64,000 nucleotides of DNA. Origin: Myxococcus llanfairpwllgwyngyllgogerychwyrndrobwllllantysiliogogogochensis. GTDB lineage: Bacteria; Myxococcota; Myxococcia; Myxococcales; Myxococcaceae. The position numbers were made by a program, and so were the translations under genes. The notes under the pieces were generated by a model. It saw only the letters and a list, made by a program, of their open reading frames with translations, ran no database searches and was not told the DNA's origin. Shown one piece after another: positions 52,027 through 62,070 of the stretch. How positions within the stretch are numbered: the stretch's first letter is position 1; every line of letters begins with the position of its first letter. The DNA is taken from the NCBI RefSeq assembly GCF_006636215.1, contig NZ_VIFM01000020.1, forward strand, positions 1 to 64,000. Direction: 5' to 3'.

Positions 52027-52392
52027 TCAGCGCACGGCGTTGCGCAGCACGGGGGCGAGCTCCTGGCGGCAGGCCTCGTCACACTGCGGGAAGCGCTGGA
52101 TGAACTCCGCCTGCTTCTGGCAGCGCCGGAGGAGGCGGGGCCCGGCATCGCCCAGGCACATGAGGTCGAAGCTGTCGCGCGTCTCCTCGAAGAGGGCTTC
52201 GCGCTGGGCGGGGGACATGGCGTTGATGGCGCGGTTCTCTCCGCCCTGGAGATAGGCCCACACGCCGGCGAGCACCAACAGCACGATGCCCAGTATCACT
52301 CCCTGGCGGACGCGCTTCTCGTTGCGGGTGGGGGGCCTGTCTCGGGTGAAGATGTTGTCGTCGCCACCCTCGTTGTTCCCATTCAAACCCAT
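52027..52392 (-). CDS. Small single-span membrane protein with cysteine-rich tail, copy B
   Basis: A 121-residue paralogue of the preceding protein. After an Asn/Asp/Arg-rich cytoplasmic start comes a span (GVILGIVLLVLAGVWAYL, about 38-55), then AINAMSPAQREALFEETRD and the cysteine tail (LMCLGDAG, RRCQKQAEF, PQCDEACRQE). AGGGG precedes the ATG at 52392. The shared FPxCxxACxQE pattern near the C-terminus shows common descent and probable disulfides. It is divergent from the AlgB-like regulator gene. Confidence 0.72.
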   Translation of the reverse strand: MGLNGNNEGGDDNIFTRDRPPTRNEKRVRQGVILGIVLLVLAGVWAYLQGGENRAINAMSPAQREALFEETRDSFDLMCLGDAGPRLLRRCQKQAEFIQRFPQCDEACRQELAPVLRNAVR

Positions 52393-52589
52393 AGGCCCCT
52401 GTTCCACCGCAATCCGGGGACCAACGCCAGCATTGGTTGCTGGGGGTGTGTTGCAGCCTGCACGAAAGGGCGGGGCGCGGGTTGCGAACCGCACGACGGG
52501 AGCGAGTCGGGCGCCGTGGAAGTCCCCGTGAGGACTCACGTCGTGCAGGTCGCACGGCCGGGCTCGGGCGATGCAATTAGACTCCACGC

Positions 52590-53987
<1,398 letters not shown>

Positions 53988-54035
53988 GCCGGTGGACCTC
54001 TACGAGGCGCCTGAACATGTGAACGGCGACCCTCC

Positions 54036-54836
54036 TTAATCGCCGGTCAACTCCCGCTTGTGGTCCTCGATGATTTCATTGAGGAGCAACTGCTGGACTT
54101 TGTCGCGCGCGCGCAAGCGAACACCCGTGCTTGGCGTCGACGCCGAGGGCGCATCGATAAGCAGGATTGCGCTGCGCTCCGGGTGTTCCAGTGGAATGAC
54201 GTCTGACGAAGCCCCGAGTTGGGTGAAAGAGAACCCCATGCGAGTGAAGAAGTTGTAGACCTTGGCCGGAGTCTCGGGTTTCTTCCCAAGGCGGTAGTAC
54301 TTCGTTTGCTTTTCTGGGTCGGTCGCGAAGACGAGCCTGGTTACAATTGTCGTCCGCAGCCAGTCTGAGAATGTCGGGAAGGGCTGCTTGGCTGAACCCT
54401 TGCCGCGCACCAAGTCCTCTTCGCGAATGCGGATGATCGCCGCGTCCAAGCCATCGGGCGTCGGGCGGGTGAGTTCGAAGAAGTCGTCCGGGTAGCGTTC
54501 CTCGGGGTGTTCCTCGCCGATGGTGAATTTGAGGTAGCGGCGAGCATCGGGGCGCTCTCGTTGAGGGTCCCCGAGGTCCTCGAGCAGTGCCGAAATCGAG
54601 GTAGTGCCAGCCTTCAGTCTCAAGCGGCCCGTCGATGAGCCCATGGTTTCGAGAAACTCGCGATAGACGCGAGGCAACGCGTTGAGTCCTCCATGGGGTC
54701 TGGCCAGGGCAGTCATCTGCTCGACAGTGGCCGGCTCGAAGCCCTGGGTGCTCCCGGGATTCCATCGCTCCATGAGCGGGAGCAACTCCTTCATCGTCAA
54801 GGGCGGCGGGGCCTTGAGAAGCTCGGACCAGGTCAT
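54036..54836 (-). CDS. Candidate immunity protein (SUKH/SMI1-like), 266 aa
   Basis: The start ATG overlaps the stop of the PAAR/toxin gene (ATGA), the classical toxin-immunity arrangement. The product begins with MTWSELLKAPPPLTMKELLP; ATVEQMTALARPHGGLNALP and VYREFLETMGSSTGRLRL resemble the first helix/strand part of SMI1/KNR4 (SUKH) proteins, a common immunity superfamily, but I cannot prove membership. No signal peptide or span is present. The DNA is poorer in GC than its surroundings (33 of 60 bases at 54301-54360), in line with recent acquisition together with the toxin gene. Confidence 0.75.
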   Translation of the reverse strand: MTWSELLKAPPPLTMKELLPLMERWNPGSTQGFEPATVEQMTALARPHGGLNALPRVYREFLETMGSSTGRLRLKAGTTSISALLEDLGDPQRERPDARRYLKFTIGEEHPEERYPDDFFELTRPTPDGLDAAIIRIREEDLVRGKGSAKQPFPTFSDWLRTTIVTRLVFATDPEKQTKYYRLGKKPETPAKVYNFFTRMGFSFTQLGASSDVIPLEHPERSAILLIDAPSASTPSTGVRLRARDKVQQLLLNEIIEDHKRELTGD

Positions 54837-56131
54837 TTGCACCGCTGGTCCTCGATGTCGCAGCGAGCCATGAACAGCGTGTCCTGACACGTCTGACAGG
54901 AGAGCACTGTCTCCCCCGACTTGCGTCGCATTTTAGCGCGTTCCTCGAGGTGCTCCTCGCGCTTTCGCTCGTTGATAAGGGCTCTGCTCGGAGGCTTCCA
55001 AACCCCCTCACTGTTAGAGGGAGAGCAGTCGACGGGCCCGCGATAGAATACCTTGAAGTTGAAGCTCTCCGTGCCGGAGGGCGCGAAGTAGATCTCGGTC
55101 ATCGAGTCGGCGACGTGACCGCTCTTCCCGATGAGTTTGGCGCCCGCACAGGTTCCTGGTTCGTTTCTGTATCCGGGTTCCTCTGCATCAATCCTTTTCT
55201 TTGTGTGCTCCCACTGTTCTTCCAGCTTGGTGGTGGCCTCGGCACCAACTCTGGCGCACCGTGGGTTGATGGCGATGAAGTCCTCTAGCGTTGCGGCCTC
55301 CTCAACAATCTTGCAGCCATGAACCTCGGCGATGGCCTTGAACCCAGGGGGCGTCTCGCCAGCCGATATCGCGGCGAATTTCTCACCGTTGCGGCACACC
55401 ATGACCCCGACCATGTACCCGCCAGACCCGCGACGATGTTTGCCAAGTTCATCGCGCTCCCTTTCGAGTGCGGTGATTTGCGCTCTTCGTGCATCCAGGG
55501 TCGATGGGTTGATTTTGGGGTTTTGACGCTGGATGCGCTCCAGTTCGGCAGCCCTCGAGGTGAGCCTCTTGTTTGCCTCCGCCCATGCGTCCTCGTGCTC
55601 CCTGAGGTTCTTGAGAATCTTGTTGGCGATGTCGAGGCTCCCTTCCGCACGCTCGATCACCGCGTGGCTGTCCGCATCCTTCTGGCAGAGGAGGCACAGC
55701 CCCTCGAAGTCATCCCCGTAGGCGAATCCCGTCCCCCCATTTGATATGAACGTGGTGTTGAACGAGTTGCCGTTGTGCAGGGTGACGTCGAGGTAGCGCA
55801 CGACGCCCTTGCCCTCAATCTTCACGTCCACACTGCCGCTGCCCCAGGCCATCTTCCCCTTGGACTTGGAGGAGATGAGGCCACCCGCCGTGCCCTGCTC
55901 ATCACCCGAGCTGGTGCTCAGCTCGGAGTCCGTGAGTGCAACCGGGTGGCCATTGATGGTGACGCTCGTGCTTCCATGGGTGAGCGTGGCGTCTTGGGCC
56001 GAGTTGACGAAGGGCGTGGGCACCGGGCCTCCCGGCGTCGGTACCTTGCAGACGTCAGGTGCGGCCGAGGTGTGCGTGTTGCCGCTCCCCTTGTGCAGGA
56101 TGGAGCGACCGTTGGCGAAGACACGGCTCAT
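54833..56131 (-). CDS. PAAR-like (DUF4150) protein with C-terminal candidate toxin domain
   Basis: A 432-residue polymorphic-toxin type protein. Residues 1-135 are the DUF4150/Tox-PAAR-like domain (SRVFANGRSILHKGSG; TPFVNSAQDATLTHGSTSV; INGHPVALTDSE), which caps type VI secretion spikes. CLLCQKDADSH (146-156) could bind metal, and residues about 160-230 are a coiled coil. The toxin region (about 235-432) has YMVGVMVCRNGEKFAAIS, PGTCAGAKLIG (Cys328) and LSCQTCQDTL (Cys412, Cys415). The spacing recalls the zinc-deaminase fold of bacterial toxins (C-A-E, then C-x-x-C), but the expected catalytic Glu after CA is Gly. GGAGG precedes the ATG at 56131. The immunity candidate overlaps its stop. Confidence 0.85.
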   Translation of the reverse strand: MSRVFANGRSILHKGSGNTHTSAAPDVCKVPTPGGPVPTPFVNSAQDATLTHGSTSVTINGHPVALTDSELSTSSGDEQGTAGGLISSKSKGKMAWGSGSVDVKIEGKGVVRYLDVTLHNGNSFNTTFISNGGTGFAYGDDFEGLCLLCQKDADSHAVIERAEGSLDIANKILKNLREHEDAWAEANKRLTSRAAELERIQRQNPKINPSTLDARRAQITALERERDELGKHRRGSGGYMVGVMVCRNGEKFAAISAGETPPGFKAIAEVHGCKIVEEAATLEDFIAINPRCARVGAEATTKLEEQWEHTKKRIDAEEPGYRNEPGTCAGAKLIGKSGHVADSMTEIYFAPSGTESFNFKVFYRGPVDCSPSNSEGVWKPPSRALINERKREEHLEERAKMRRKSGETVLSCQTCQDTLFMARCDIEDQRCK

Positions 56132-56254
56132 GGTTCCTCCTTGGCCCTTCGAATCATCTCCACGATGCAGGCCCCCCACGCGCCCACCGTCGGCACTGCC
56201 ATAGGCAAGTGTCCTGCGAGCGCCAGGCTGACGTCAACGTGGGGTGAACCTCAC

Positions 56255-59200
56255 TCAACGCGGCGTCGCCACACGAGGATGCGCGCTGATTCGGAACCCC
56301 GCGGGCAATACACCGCTGGGAATCTCCGGAGACAACGAGACGCCCTCGATGAGCTCATAGGTCAGCAGCCACCGGTCCGTCTGCTGCTCCCGGACCACGA
56401 CGCGGGCTCGGACGTTGTAGAGCGCGATCTGCTCCTCGGTCGGCGGACGGAAGCCCGAAATCCAGAGCAGCACCTCCGTGTTCAACTGATGGTCGGGACT
56501 CCCGTTGCGCACCTGCACCCGGGCATCCTCGACCTGTCTGCCCGAGCCACGTCCCGGATACGGCCGCGTCGCCGCATCCACCACAGCGGGTCCCGTCCGC
56601 GCATCGATGACAAGGTCATCCTCTCCCGTGTCGGGCGCGCCGCCAGCACCCGGCTGTGGCACCGCAACCGTTTCCGGTCCCGTGCCTCCACGAGGTGCCT
56701 CGGGCCGCGGCGCCGTCGTTCCGCCACCAGGGCCCGGAGGATTGGGTGCCGTTGCGTCACCGGGTTGCGTGCCCGTGCCGCGAGCCGCCTGCTCACGGCG
56801 CTGGCGCTCCCGGTCCGATGCCGTGACGCCCCACTGCTGCGTGGTGTCCACCGGCGCTGACGGGTCCGTGCGCCGCACCTCCAACAGGTACGTGGCCAGA
56901 TCCAGCAGCCCTCCCGTCGCGGTGGGATTGCTCTGCGCCGCGAAGCGCTCCATGTCCGCGGCCGTCGCACCACTGGCGATGATGCGGTCGCCTATCGTGC
57001 GCATGTCCTCCGCCGTGAGCGGCCGGCCCGCGGGGATGCCCATGCGTCGCGACATGCGAGCGAAGGCCCGGAGACGCTCCTCACCCACGCGCTCGGCCAG
57101 CCCAATCATCGCATCCGCCAACGCCGGGTCCGGCATCGAGCGCCCACTGCCACCACCACCGCCGCCACCTCCACCACCGCTTCCGGGCTGACAGGCCACC
57201 TCGCTGGCGGCGACTTGCGTGGAGACGGTGATGGGGCGGAGGATGCCGCTCAGCCAGCCGGGCAACTGGGCGTTGGTGAACGTGACGACGCTGCTCGCCA
57301 GCTCCGTGGGAAGCCTCCCGAGCCACGGTATCGCGGTGACATACGGCGCGGCCTTCGTCTGGAACCAGCAGGACGCCACCACCTCCGCGAGCAGCGCCTC
57401 GCCCACCGCCTGCGCGAGAATCCACAGACAGCCCCAGCCGGGCGGAGACAGACACTCGAGGAGCCGAAGCCCCCACCGCGCGTAGCTCACCAGCCGGCCG
57501 ATGTCGGCCACCATGGTCTGGAACTCGTTGAGCTGGTCCAGCACGGTGATGACACCGTTGATGACCGACTCTCCGAGCAACTGCTCCAGGTTCTCCATCG
57601 CGGCCCGCTCGACCTGGTCCTTGATTTCGTTCATCCGACCCGCGAGCGCGTCCATCGCCTCCTCGGTGTCGACGCCCGTCCACTCCTGAATCTTGTCCTC
57701 CACGCCTCCGACGAGCGACTGGATGAGCTGGTCGAAGGTGCGGTCCACCAGGATGCGTCCCGCCACCTTCAAGAGCTGGAACGCGGCGTTGATGACAGCG
57801 CGGGTGAGGCCGTCGCCCGTCGCACGGGTGGAGCGCGCACTGAGCGCGCCCTGGATGCGGTCTCTCAGCCACTCGTAGGCGTTGGCGACCTTCTCGAAGA
57901 GCCAGCCGAAGTGGTAGCGGAAGAAGCCGAACGTGCGCGCACTCGCCCCCGTCCACATCTTCACGGCGCTGTTCGTGTTGCGCGACTCCAGCTCGACCGC
58001 GGACAGCGGGGTCGTCGTCCAGCCGTCGCGCAACAGCCGCTGGTGGGCACTCACCAGGTCCGTCGCGGCGTCGGCGTTCTGCTTGTCCGCGCGAGACACC
58101 TGCCGGTACTGTTGCGAGTAGCGCGTGAGCGCCTGCGTCCACTGCGGATATTGCGCGCGGAACGGGTCGAGCTGCGGCGGGCCTCGGCGCCGGATGGCTC
58201 GGCCAAAGTCCTTTCCGAACTTCTTCTTGAGCGCCTTGGGCGGAGCCCCGAGCACACGTGCGAGCCGGGCGGGACGCAGCTTGGGTTGTCGCCCAGGCGT
58301 CCTGCGCCGGATGGGGAACTGGAACAGCGGATCTCTCAGGTGGGTGATGATCTGCGGCCCCAGCGCCTGGATGCTCCGGGGGAGCCGGGGATTGGTCGGG
58401 ATGCTGTCCGGCACCCAGGCGTAGACCCACGAGCCCGGGTTGCCCTCGAACCTCACGCGCAGACGTCCTGGGACGGAGACGTAGCCCTGCTCCCGGAGAT
58501 AGCGATGGACAGAGCGCTTCTCCAGGTTGAACTCCTTGATGATGAGGTCCTGGGACACCTGACTGGTGTTACCGGGCTGGTACTCAGGGGGAATGGTGAG
58601 GTCCGCTTGAGCGAAGCGGTTGATGCTCGGGTTCCAGTTGGTCCCCGAGGGCTGCCGGTTGGCGTAGTCGTTGGTGTGGCCCGCCGCCGCGCGGAAGGCC
58701 TCCTCGTAGCGAGTGAGCTGGGGCTCGGGGTCCGCGCCGAAGGCGGGCTTCATCTCGCCGAGGGTGATTTGCGTCGGCGCCTGGTCGACGCGGGTGATGG
58801 CCCCGCCGCGCGTCCGAGGGCCCTGCGGCGCACTGCCCACCGCGTGGTCGTACCCGCCGGGAGCCACGAGGTCGCCGGGCGCGCCCAACCACCTCGGGTC
58901 GTCGTGGGCGTTGAAGCGCACGGCCACGGTGTTGTTCCCGCCGGGCCCAGCGGCCCGGTAGAAGTCCGCCTCACCTCGCGTCCCCAGGCCACCCGCGCCG
59001 GTGCCACGCTCGGGAACGGGCGCCTCGCCGAATACACCGGAGGCATTCGCCATGGCGGGGATGAGCCGTCGGTGCGCGGTGGTGCCCGTCTCGTGGGCGG
59101 GCTCCCAATACGGGACACGCTGAATGCGCTGGGGTGCGCCGCCCGCGCCCTCGCCGCCGAGTGCGCGCGGCTGCGTCTGCTGGAGCACGTGCGCCAACTC

Positions 59201-60025
59201 GTGGGCGAGGATGAAGGACGGTTCCGCGCGCTGGCCCGCACCCAGCCAGACATGGCTGCCGTAGGTGAAGGCGTAGGACTGGAGCGCCTCGTTGCGTCGG
59301 ACCGATTCGCCATCGGCGTGGATGCGCACCGAGGACAGGTCATGCCCGAAGCGCTCCTCGAAGAAGCGCCGCACCCGCTGGGGCATGGGGCTTCCGCCCA
59401 GGGTGAGGCCCGCTTCGTCACCACCGGACGGCGCGGCACCCGCCGGGGGTGGAGCAGGAGGCGGAGGGAGCGCGCTGTCCGAAGGGGGCGTGCTCGGAGG
59501 AGCAAGCCCGTGCTCCCACTCGAGGGCCCCGCTCGCACGTTTGTCCGGTTCATTCGAGGGGCCTTCGAGTGCCGCCTCCGGAGTGGCGGCAAGCGCGACG
59601 CCCGGAGCAGCCGCGACGCTGGCGGCAGGTGTCGCGGGCGCGGAGGGAAGGGCCTCCGAGCCACCGGGCGATGCGCCGCGCAGGCCCAGGACCTCCATGG
59701 CGATGGCGTCGGCTTCGCGCTCGAAGGGGTCGTCTTCCGGGCCCACCGCTGCCTTGCGCTGGATGCCCCATCCCGTCGCGGTGGGCGGCCGTGACGGTGG
59801 GAAGAGAGGGATTGAGGCGAAGTCGAAGGTGGTGCCTCCACCCGACAAGGGCAGCGCGTCAGCGTCCTGCTCCGTGGCGCCTCCGCCCGCGAGCGCGCCG
59901 AGAAAGAGTTCGGACCGCGCGGAGGCTGGCTGGAAGTCGTGCGTGTTCTGCGTGGAGCGCGCGGGTGCGGGGGGCGGACGGGATGGAGCTGGCGTCTGGA
60001 GCGCCTTCGCTTTCGCCTGGGCCAT
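56255..60025 (-). CDS. Giant DUF4157 protein with possible nuclease segment, 1256 aa
   Basis: Residues about 85-111 (GWGIQRKAAVGPEDDPFERE, then ADAIA) and about 212-283 form a DUF4157 module with the metallopeptidase-like motif FILAHELAHVLQQ (His275, Glu276, His279). DUF4157 proteins are frequent near extracellular contractile injection systems and may act in cargo loading or processing. Residues about 350-480 contain GEADFYRA and ITLGEMKPAFG followed by QLTRYEEAF, resembling a PD-(D/E)xK nuclease core. Residues about 640-900 are long amphipathic helices; a run of about ten glycines near 950 leads to a Pro-rich linker and a beta-rich end. The ATG at 60025 begins MAQAKAKALQT. No tube or sheath genes lie in the window. 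Confidence 0.87.
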   Translation of the reverse strand: MAQAKAKALQTPAPSRPPPAPARSTQNTHDFQPASARSELFLGALAGGGATEQDADALPLSGGGTTFDFASIPLFPPSRPPTATGWGIQRKAAVGPEDDPFEREADAIAMEVLGLRGASPGGSEALPSAPATPAASVAAAPGVALAATPEAALEGPSNEPDKRASGALEWEHGLAPPSTPPSDSALPPPPAPPPAGAAPSGGDEAGLTLGGSPMPQRVRRFFEERFGHDLSSVRIHADGESVRRNEALQSYAFTYGSHVWLGAGQRAEPSFILAHELAHVLQQTQPRALGGEGAGGAPQRIQRVPYWEPAHETGTTAHRRLIPAMANASGVFGEAPVPERGTGAGGLGTRGEADFYRAAGPGGNNTVAVRFNAHDDPRWLGAPGDLVAPGGYDHAVGSAPQGPRTRGGAITRVDQAPTQITLGEMKPAFGADPEPQLTRYEEAFRAAAGHTNDYANRQPSGTNWNPSINRFAQADLTIPPEYQPGNTSQVSQDLIIKEFNLEKRSVHRYLREQGYVSVPGRLRVRFEGNPGSWVYAWVPDSIPTNPRLPRSIQALGPQIITHLRDPLFQFPIRRRTPGRQPKLRPARLARVLGAPPKALKKKFGKDFGRAIRRRGPPQLDPFRAQYPQWTQALTRYSQQYRQVSRADKQNADAATDLVSAHQRLLRDGWTTTPLSAVELESRNTNSAVKMWTGASARTFGFFRYHFGWLFEKVANAYEWLRDRIQGALSARSTRATGDGLTRAVINAAFQLLKVAGRILVDRTFDQLIQSLVGGVEDKIQEWTGVDTEEAMDALAGRMNEIKDQVERAAMENLEQLLGESVINGVITVLDQLNEFQTMVADIGRLVSYARWGLRLLECLSPPGWGCLWILAQAVGEALLAEVVASCWFQTKAAPYVTAIPWLGRLPTELASSVVTFTNAQLPGWLSGILRPITVSTQVAASEVACQPGSGGGGGGGGGGSGRSMPDPALADAMIGLAERVGEERLRAFARMSRRMGIPAGRPLTAEDMRTIGDRIIASGATAADMERFAAQSNPTATGGLLDLATYLLEVRRTDPSAPVDTTQQWGVTASDRERQRREQAARGTGTQPGDATAPNPPGPGGGTTAPRPEAPRGGTGPETVAVPQPGAGGAPDTGEDDLVIDARTGPAVVDAATRPYPGRGSGRQVEDARVQVRNGSPDHQLNTEVLLWISGFRPPTEEQIALYNVRARVVVREQQTDRWLLTYELIEGVSLSPEIPSGVLPAGFRISAHPRVATPR

Positions 60026-60171
60026 CGTGCGTCCCCCGCTTCGATGACAGCTTTCAACACCCCGCTCGCGCCGCAGCGACATAAGCTAGCGCAACCGTGG
60101 AGCGGGGTGCCAACCGCCAGCGCCCAGGGGGGCGTGACTGGCGCGGGCACATCCCACCCGTGAGGTCTGCC

Positions 60172-61899
60172 ATGCCGACCCAGGTCCCAGAGCCCACCGC
60201 GTTCTTCCGCCCGCCACGCACCTCGCCGGAGCTCGCCATCCTGGAGGCCGCGCGCGCACTGCGAGGCCGCTCGTCAGGCGAAATCACCGGTGTCCTCCTC
60301 ACCGAGGACAACGAGGGCACGCCGAGTCCACAAGGCGCGCTGTCGGAAGTCGTGTTCGGCCCGGTGCGGGACTTCCGGTGCGCATGCGGGAAACTCGTAG
60401 GCCCGGAGCATGCGGGTGCGCGGTGTCCCCGCTGCCACGTCGAGTGCATTGCCTCCTCGGCGAGAGCGGAGCGGTGGGGACATGTCGCGGCCTCGGGGGG
60501 ACTCGTCCACCGCGCGTTGGGGAGCCTGGTGGCTCGATGTCTGGGCTGGACGGAAGAGCATGTGTGGCAGGTCGCCTTCTTCCAGGCCTGTGTCGAGGAG
60601 GGCGAAGTGGTTCCGTTGATGCCGGGAGGTGACCCGCGCATGGCGGACAGCGGACCAGAGATGCTCCGGCGACTGCTCTCGGAGAAGGGCGCGGGCGCCG
60701 ACTGGCCGGCGGAGCTTGCGGCAGCGGGCTTCACGCCGCGCGAGCTGATTCTGGACGAGGTCCCCGTGACGCCGCCCGCACATCGCCCCTTGAACCGGAT
60801 GCCCGGCGGCGCGCGGATGCCGGGCCTCGACAGTGTGCGCTATCAGGAGCTGTTGGCGTCCAATGGACGGCTGCGTGCGATGCGCGAGGCTGGCCGCGAG
60901 GATGTGTACTCGGACTTCGAGCACCTCGCGCTCCAAACCGCGTTCGATGCCCTGTGTGTGCAGCTCGGCGCGGAGCCCGGAGCGCCACAGGAGGAGCGCT
61001 CGGTCCGGCCGGGGATGACGTTCTCTCGCGAGGCCCGGTACTGGCTGCGGGATGACCGGATGGACGTGGAGCTGTTCCCGCCGCCGCCGTTCGAGGGTGA
61101 AGCGGAGACGCAGAGGCCGACGGGCTGCGCGTTCCTCGGTCAGGATGCCGCGCTCGTGTGCTTCCCTTCGGTCGCGGTCATCCTCGGGCTCGACGATGGA
61201 CAGGTCCGAGCGACGCACGAGCTTCCTTCACCGGTGCGGCTCGTCACGGTGTCGCCGGAGGGTGCGCATGCGCTGTTCACCTTCGATGGTGAGCTGCATG
61301 TGTTGGATTTGCGCGACGGGACGTGGGTGACGGATGCGCCGGGCATGTCGCTCGCCGCGGCGGTGGAGCGCGCGGGGAGCGTCTACCTCCTGAATGCACG
61401 GGTGGACTCGACGGTGGAGCTGGTCGAGGTGCGCAAGTACCTCCAGCGGCAGGCCACGTCGCCGGATGGAAAGCTGCTCTGGGCGGAGGACCACTCCGGG
61501 CGCGGCGGGGTGTACTCGGTGGACACGGGCCTGCGGTGGGTGGACCGAGGTGGCTGGCGGCTCGACACCCCCGTCCCGAAGCTGCAAGCGGATGGCACGG
61601 TGACACCGGCGCCCGCGGAGGAGGACTTCACCGAGGACCTGGAGCATTTCGCCAAGGAACATGGCGGCCGAACGGACTCCGCGTTCACCCTGGGAACGGA
61701 TGGCCGGTGGCGCTTCCTGGACCTGGGGTTGCTCGTGGTGGATGGCGCACCCGTTCGCAGGCTCGCGTTCCAGGGCTCGGCGGGCGCCTTCGACATCACC
61801 GGCGAGCGACTGCTCATCGCCAGCGAGGACTCCCTGTTCCTGCTCGAAGTGGGACAGGAGCCACGCATCCTCCGGCGAGTTCCACTGTCCCAGGTGTAG
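60172..61899 (+). CDS. RNA polymerase beta' (RpoC) N-terminal-domain homologue fused to a propeller-like domain
   Basis: A 575-residue soluble protein. Residues 1-266 correspond to the beta' zipper, zinc-binding domain, clamp and lid. FGPVRDFRCACGK (62-74) and RCPRCHVEC (84-92) align without gaps to the E. coli FGPVKDYECLCGK and ICEKCGVEV, with zinc ligands Cys70, Cys72, Cys85 and Cys88 at identical residue numbers; ER-GH (100-104) and His113 also match. Further on, VPVTPPAHRPL (197-207), GRLRAM (232-237) and LALQTAFDALCVQLG (252-266) match the beta' VLPVLPPDLRPL, NRLKRL and MLQEAVDALLDNG. The catalytic NADFDGD part is absent; instead residues 290-575 show propeller-like blades (HALFTFDGELHVLDLRDGTW). 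GAGG precedes the ATG. It is divergent from the DUF4157 gene. Role unknown. Confidence 0.88.
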   Translation: MPTQVPEPTAFFRPPRTSPELAILEAARALRGRSSGEITGVLLTEDNEGTPSPQGALSEVVFGPVRDFRCACGKLVGPEHAGARCPRCHVECIASSARAERWGHVAASGGLVHRALGSLVARCLGWTEEHVWQVAFFQACVEEGEVVPLMPGGDPRMADSGPEMLRRLLSEKGAGADWPAELAAAGFTPRELILDEVPVTPPAHRPLNRMPGGARMPGLDSVRYQELLASNGRLRAMREAGREDVYSDFEHLALQTAFDALCVQLGAEPGAPQEERSVRPGMTFSREARYWLRDDRMDVELFPPPPFEGEAETQRPTGCAFLGQDAALVCFPSVAVILGLDDGQVRATHELPSPVRLVTVSPEGAHALFTFDGELHVLDLRDGTWVTDAPGMSLAAAVERAGSVYLLNARVDSTVELVEVRKYLQRQATSPDGKLLWAEDHSGRGGVYSVDTGLRWVDRGGWRLDTPVPKLQADGTVTPAPAEEDFTEDLEHFAKEHGGRTDSAFTLGTDGRWRFLDLGLLVVDGAPVRRLAFQGSAGAFDITGERLLIASEDSLFLLEVGQEPRILRRVPLSQV

Positions 61900-62016
61900 C
61901 CCCGCACGATTTCAAGCACTCGACGCCTTGTGCCCAGAGGAAGCGCTCCCCTGCCCACTCCCCCACGTGGGACATGGCGAGGGAGCTTGCGCGCCCATGC
62001 CTGTGATTGCCACGAC

Positions 62017-62030
62017 CCGCATGCATGCGG
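62017..62030. promoter_or_regulatory. Perfect 14-bp palindrome before the hemerythrin gene
   Basis: CCGCATGCATGCGG lies about 40 bases before the GTG start at 62071 and could be an operator. No regulator is known, and a chance occurrence is possible. Confidence 0.3.
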
Positions 62031-62070
62031 ACCGTTGAGCGGCGACCCCAACAACACAAGGAGCGCACCC

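Noticed and set aside
56132..56254. Possible third gene between the PAAR and DUF4157 genes
   Set aside because: Only 123 bases, with no start/ribosome-binding-site combination or coding pattern.
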